Below, piece after piece: positions 6,085-7,376 of a stretch of DNA of 7,376 bases. Numbering within the stretch: the first letter of the stretch is position 1; each line of letters begins with the position of its first letter. The position numbers and the translations under genes were made by a program. The notes beneath the pieces were generated by a model that was given only the letters and a program-made list of their open reading frames with translations, was not told the origin of the DNA and made no database searches. This DNA comes from Myxococcales bacterium (lineage in GTDB: Bacteria > Desulfobacterota_B > Binatia > UBA1149 > SPBQ01), in contig SPBQ01000108.1 in NCBI GenBank assembly GCA_004525875.1, positions 1 through 7,376 on the forward strand. The letters are read 5' to 3'.

Positions 6085-7376
6085 ATGCGGTCGATCGAGC
6101 TGCTGTCCGAACCGGTGATCGCCGGCATCGCCGCGGGCGAAGTGGCGGAACGGCCGGCCAGCGTCGTCAAGGAGCTGGTGGAGAACTCGCTCGATGCGGG
6201 TGCAGTGCGCGTGACCGTCGAGTACGACGACGCTGACGGCGGGCGCATCGTCGTTACCGACGACGGCCACGGGATCGCCGGCGACGAGCTGGAGCTGGCC
6301 ATTCGTCCGCACGCTACGAGCAAGATTCGCGATCTATCAGACCTCGACGGCGTGTGCAGCTTCGGGTTTCGCGGTGAAGCACTGGCGAGCATCGGCGCAG
6401 TGAGCAAGCTGGAGCTGGTCTCACGGCGCCGACTGGATGAGGCGGGCGCGGTTATTCGCGTCGAGGGTGGCAACGTCGTCGACGTCGGCGCCGTGGGCGC
6501 GCGTCCGGGGACACGCGTCACCGTGAGCGATCTGTTCGGCTCGGTGCCGGCACGGCGCAAGTTTCTCAAGAGCGCGTCGGCGGAGTACTCGCTGGCCGCC
6601 GACAATTTGCGGCGGATCGCGCTCGCCAATCCCGGTGTGCACCTGCGGCTGCTGCGCAACGGCCGTGCGGCGTTCGACTTCGGGCCCGTGGAGAACCTCG
6701 CTGGCCGTCTGCGGCAGGTGTACGGCCGCGAGCTCGCGACGGCGATGGTCGAGATCGAGGCGCGTCACGCCGGTCTGGTGCTGACGGGCTCCTTGAGCCC
6801 CGCCGGCGTGTCGTTCGGGTCGGCGAAGCGACTGTCCCTGTTCGTTAACGGGCGCTGGGTTCACGATCGTGCGTTGTTCAGAGCTCTGATGGAGGCCTAC
6901 CGGACCTACCTTGTGAGGAACCGTTACCCCGCCGCGGTCCTGTTCCTCGAGGTAGCGCCGGATCGTGTCGACGTGAACGTCCATCCCGCCAAGGCGGAGG
7001 TGCGGTTCGACGACGCGGAGCTCGTTCAGCGGTTCGTGATCGAGTCGGTGCGTGACTTGTTGCGGGGCAGTGCCAGTCCCCTTGGCCGCTGGGGCCTCAG
7101 CGCGGACGACATGGAGCGTCTGTCGCGCAACGTGCCGGGCGAGCGGCGGCGCGACGCGCCGGCGGCGCGGTCGCGATCGGATGGGCGAGGCGTTCCGCGC
7201 GAGCCCTCTTCTACCCACGCCCGACCCGCGACCGGAGAGGAGGACGCCGAGCTGCCGGGCTACCGACCGACCGCGGTCGAGGACGCGGGCGAGCGATGTG
7301 CGGAGGAGCAGTCGACGTTGCCGCTCGACGCCGATCCGACGGCCGAGCTCCCTGATGTCCTGGGCCAGGTCTTCGA
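6085..7376 (+). CDS. mutL: DNA mismatch repair protein MutL, 3'-truncated by the window end
   Basis: The frame from ATG 6085 stays open to the window edge (430 codons plus 2 nt). MutL is the GHKL ATPase that links mismatch recognition by MutS to strand incision. The N-terminal ATPase shows all main motifs: IAAGEVAERPASVVKELVEN (15-34; catalytic Glu30, Asn34), DDGHGI (59-64), HATSKI (76-81) and GFRGEAL (94-100). The transducer domain has LFVNGRWVHDRAL (252-264) and DVNVHPAKAEVRF (296-308), with the conserved Lys303. From about 330 to 420 runs a charged, low-complexity linker. LPDVLGQVF at the end marks the start of the C-terminal dimerisation domain. The metal-binding endonuclease motif, if present, would lie beyond the window, so it is not known whether this MutL is of the nicking type. 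No ribosome binding site precedes the ATG, so initiation probably depends on coupling to ridA, 2 nt upstream. Confidence 0.97.
   Translation, partial: MRSIELLSEPVIAGIAAGEVAERPASVVKELVENSLDAGAVRVTVEYDDADGGRIVVTDDGHGIAGDELELAIRPHATSKIRDLSDLDGVCSFGFRGEALASIGAVSKLELVSRRRLDEAGAVIRVEGGNVVDVGAVGARPGTRVTVSDLFGSVPARRKFLKSASAEYSLAADNLRRIALANPGVHLRLLRNGRAAFDFGPVENLAGRLRQVYGRELATAMVEIEARHAGLVLTGSLSPAGVSFGSAKRLSLFVNGRWVHDRALFRALMEAYRTYLVRNRYPAAVLFLEVAPDRVDVNVHPAKAEVRFDDAELVQRFVIESVRDLLRGSASPLGRWGLSADDMERLSRNVPGERRRDAPAARSRSDGRGVPREPSSTHARPATGEEDAELPGYRPTAVEDAGERCAEEQSTLPLDADPTAELPDVLGQVF

Noticed and set aside
6421..7218. 265-codon minus-strand open frame
   Set aside because: It is antisense to MutL and its sequence has no family features; codon bias in the mutL frame explains it.

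Overview
The window is a GC-rich stretch of bacterial chromosome, probably one whole metagenomic-type contig: it opens in a chimeric-looking segment and stops inside mutL. All recognisable genes lie on the + strand. A Kdo-kinase-like LPS kinase points to a Gram-negative organism. The order yicC-gmk-rsh-ridA resembles what I recall from Deltaproteobacteria-like lineages (Desulfobacterota, Myxococcota, Binatota), but the phylum is an inference from gene order and composition.

Layout. Positions 1-135 are a perfect inverted copy of 2433-2567, which lies inside yicC. At 135/136 this fragment joins a sugar-nucleotide epimerase gene that has lost its N-terminal NAD-binding end. Next come three envelope or accessory genes: the truncated epimerase (to 887), a small Trm112-family zinc-ribbon protein (935-1105) and a Kdo/WaaP-family LPS kinase (1127-1867). 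A 69-bp gap holds a good -10 hexamer placed for a nearly leaderless yicC transcript. Then follows a very tight housekeeping run: yicC (1937-2809), gmk (2806-3489), a long bifunctional-type RelA/SpoT (3489-5678), ridA (5675-6082) and mutL (6085 to the end, partial). These overlap by 4, 1 and 4 nt and then are 2 nt apart, so they look like one translationally coupled operon.

How the genes fit together. The first block suits surface polysaccharide or lipid A-core work (sugar epimerisation, Kdo phosphorylation). The second joins RNA turnover (YicC), GMP-to-GDP conversion (Gmk), (p)ppGpp synthesis and hydrolysis (Rsh), reactive enamine/imine clearance (RidA) and mismatch repair (MutL). rpoZ, which sits between gmk and the spoT/rel gene in E. 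coli, is absent here.

I found no RNA gene, CRISPR array, insertion sequence, toxin-antitoxin pair, phage gene or credible new system. The strongest anomaly is the 135-bp perfect inverted repeat at the left end, most likely an assembly or amplification chimera. The remaining findings are small sequence variants and operon-architecture points. No stretch over 300 bases lacks a gene.
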